Positions 63,038-64,000 of a DNA stretch of 64,000 bases are shown here, in pieces (position 1 is the stretch's first letter; each line of letters begins with the position of its first letter). This DNA is from Pseudomonadota bacterium. GTDB taxonomy: Bacteria > Pseudomonadota > Gammaproteobacteria > Burkholderiales > Burkholderiaceae_C. The DNA lies in NCBI GenBank assembly GCA_022566735.1, contig JADFIG010000004.1, forward strand, positions 124,001-188,000, read 5' to 3'. Both the position numbers and the translations under genes were made by a program. Below the pieces are notes generated by a model. It had not been told where the DNA came from. It worked only from the letters and a program-made list of their open reading frames with translations, and did no database searches.

Positions 63038-64000
63038 ATGGACATCGAACACATCAACGCCCTCGGCGCGCAAATTGCCGACCTGACTCAGCGCACCGCT
63101 GAGCTTCGGGGGTATCTTTGACTGGGACGAAAAGTCCCGCCGCCTCGCTGAAGTCAACGCCGAACTCGAAGATCCTGCCGTCTGGAACGACCCCAAGCGC
63201 GCGCAAGCCCTGGGCAAGGAAAAGAAGTCGCTCGAAGACGTGGTGCTGGTCATCAGCCACCTGACGAGCAACCTGGCCGACAACGCCGAGCTGTTCGAGA
63301 TGTCGAAGGAAGAGGGCGACGACGCCGGCCTGCAGGCCATCTTTGACGATGTGCAGGCCCTGCTGAAGGACGTCGAGAACCTCGAATTCCGTCGCATGTT
63401 CAGCAACCCGGCCGACCCGAGCAACTGCTTCATCGACATCCAGGCCGGCGCCGGTGGCACCGAGGCCTGCGACTGGGCCTCCATGCTGCTGCGCCAGTAC
63501 CTGCGTTACTGCGAGCGCAAGGGCTTCAAGGCCGACCTCGAAGACGAAACCCCGGGCGACACCGCCGGCATCAAGAGCGCGACCATCAAGGTCGAGGGCG
63601 AGTACGCCTTCGGCTTCCTGCGCACCGAAACCGGCGTGCACCGCCTGGTGCGCAAGTCGCCGTTCGACTCGTCCGGCGGCCGCCACACCTCGTTCGCATC
63701 GGTGTTCGTCTACCCGGAAATCGACGACTCCATCGAGATCGACATCAACCCGGCCGACGTGCGCACCGACACCTACCGCGCCTCGGGTGCGGGCGGTCAG
63801 CACATCAACAAGACCGACTCGGCCGTGCGCCTGACCCACATCCCCACGGGCATCGTGGTGCAGTGCCAGGACAGCCGCTCGCAGCACAGCAACCGCGACG
63901 TCGCGTGGCGCCGCCTGCGCTCGCGCCTGTACGACCACGAAATGCGCAAGCGCATGGAAGCGCAGCAGAAGCTGGAAGACACCAAGACCGATGTGGGCTG
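63038..64000 (+). CDS. prfB: Peptide chain release factor 2, with programmed +1 frameshift (3' truncated)
   Basis: RF2 ends translation at UGA and UAA. Translation starts at ATG 63038 ([16 protein letters not shown]...), reaches CTT TGA (63116-63121) after 27 codons, and shifts +1 to continue GAC TGG GAC ([11 protein letters not shown]). The frameshift site is complete: Shine-Dalgarno-like GGGGG (63108-63112), TAT, slippery CTT and UGA C. The downstream frame carries the RF2 stop-recognition SPF motif ([10 protein letters not shown]) and the peptidyl-hydrolysis GGQ motif (GAGGQHINK). The gene runs off the window end. The in-frame stop is autoregulatory, not a defect. Confidence 0.96.
63104..63122 (+). 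promoter_or_regulatory. RF2 programmed frameshift site
   Basis: CTTCGGGGGTATCTTTGAC holds an internal Shine-Dalgarno-like GGGGG three bases before the slippery codon CTT, followed by UGA and C, the poor termination context. This matches the conserved bacterial RF2 autoregulation element, in which low RF2 favours the +1 shift. Confidence 0.95.

Noticed and set aside
63119-63121. Premature stop in prfB as evidence of a pseudogene
   Set aside because: The stop lies exactly in the conserved RF2 frameshift element and the downstream frame is full and typical.

Overview
The window is a continuous, very GC-rich stretch of a betaproteobacterial chromosome, most likely order Burkholderiales (Comamonadaceae/Sphaerotilaceae-like). 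Reasons: the gene order leuCDB-asd-fimV-truA-trpFBA-accD-folC-dedD-cvpA-purF-metZ, an AcnD/PrpF-type methylcitrate cycle under a sigma-54 activator, FimV, PEP-CTERM/exosortase proteins and an sdhCDAB-sdhE-gltA cluster. No phage, insertion sequence, CRISPR array or rRNA is visible. The two outermost genes (sbcB and prfB) are cut by the window ends.

Layout. 1-3.8 kb: end of sbcB, an overlapping YgjP-like metallopeptidase gene and, convergent, the bifunctional penicillin-binding protein 1A. 4-15.8 kb: aconitase B, a secreted unknown protein, then prpB-prpC-acnD-prpF, divergent from prpR. The prpB-prpR gap holds a GG-N10-GC sigma-54 promoter and a 16-bp palindrome that is probably the PrpR site. 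15.9-18.8 kb: a PEP-CTERM surface protein and a divergent radical SAM protein with unusual CX4CX2C cysteine spacing. 18.8-27.3 kb: a CitE-like lyase, mdh, a divergent GntR/UTRA regulator, sdhCDAB, sdhE and gltA. Related inverted repeats lie upstream of mdh/gntR, acnB and sdhC, which suggests that this regulator controls the TCA cycle. 27.4-46.1 kb: the leucine, aspartate, tryptophan, fatty acid, folate, purine and methionine biosynthesis run, with a tiny entericidin-like lipoprotein gene between leuC and leuD. 46.2-48.2 kb: gltX and tRNA-Ala, -Glu and -Asp. 48.2-52.6 kb: a MaoC-like hydratase, an EamA transporter, phosphomannomutase and WaaA. 52.7-56 kb: a compact PEP-CTERM sorting locus with an FxDxF-type substrate, an EpsD-like lipoprotein and an exosortase B fused to EpsI. 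56-64 kb: a small GNAT, a two-gene chromate transporter, a thioesterase, a large PAS/GGDEF/EAL protein, an alpha/beta hydrolase and prfB with its programmed +1 frameshift.

Functionally the first half is central carbon metabolism: the TCA cycle (acnB, mdh, sdh, gltA) and propionate oxidation (prp genes), each with a visible local regulator. The second half is anabolism and envelope. The most interesting points are the inferred TCA operator set, the sigma-54/UAS arrangement at prp, the stem-loop inside the prp operon, the exosortase-EpsI fusion and the atypical radical SAM protein. All calls come from reading the sequence; no database search was run.
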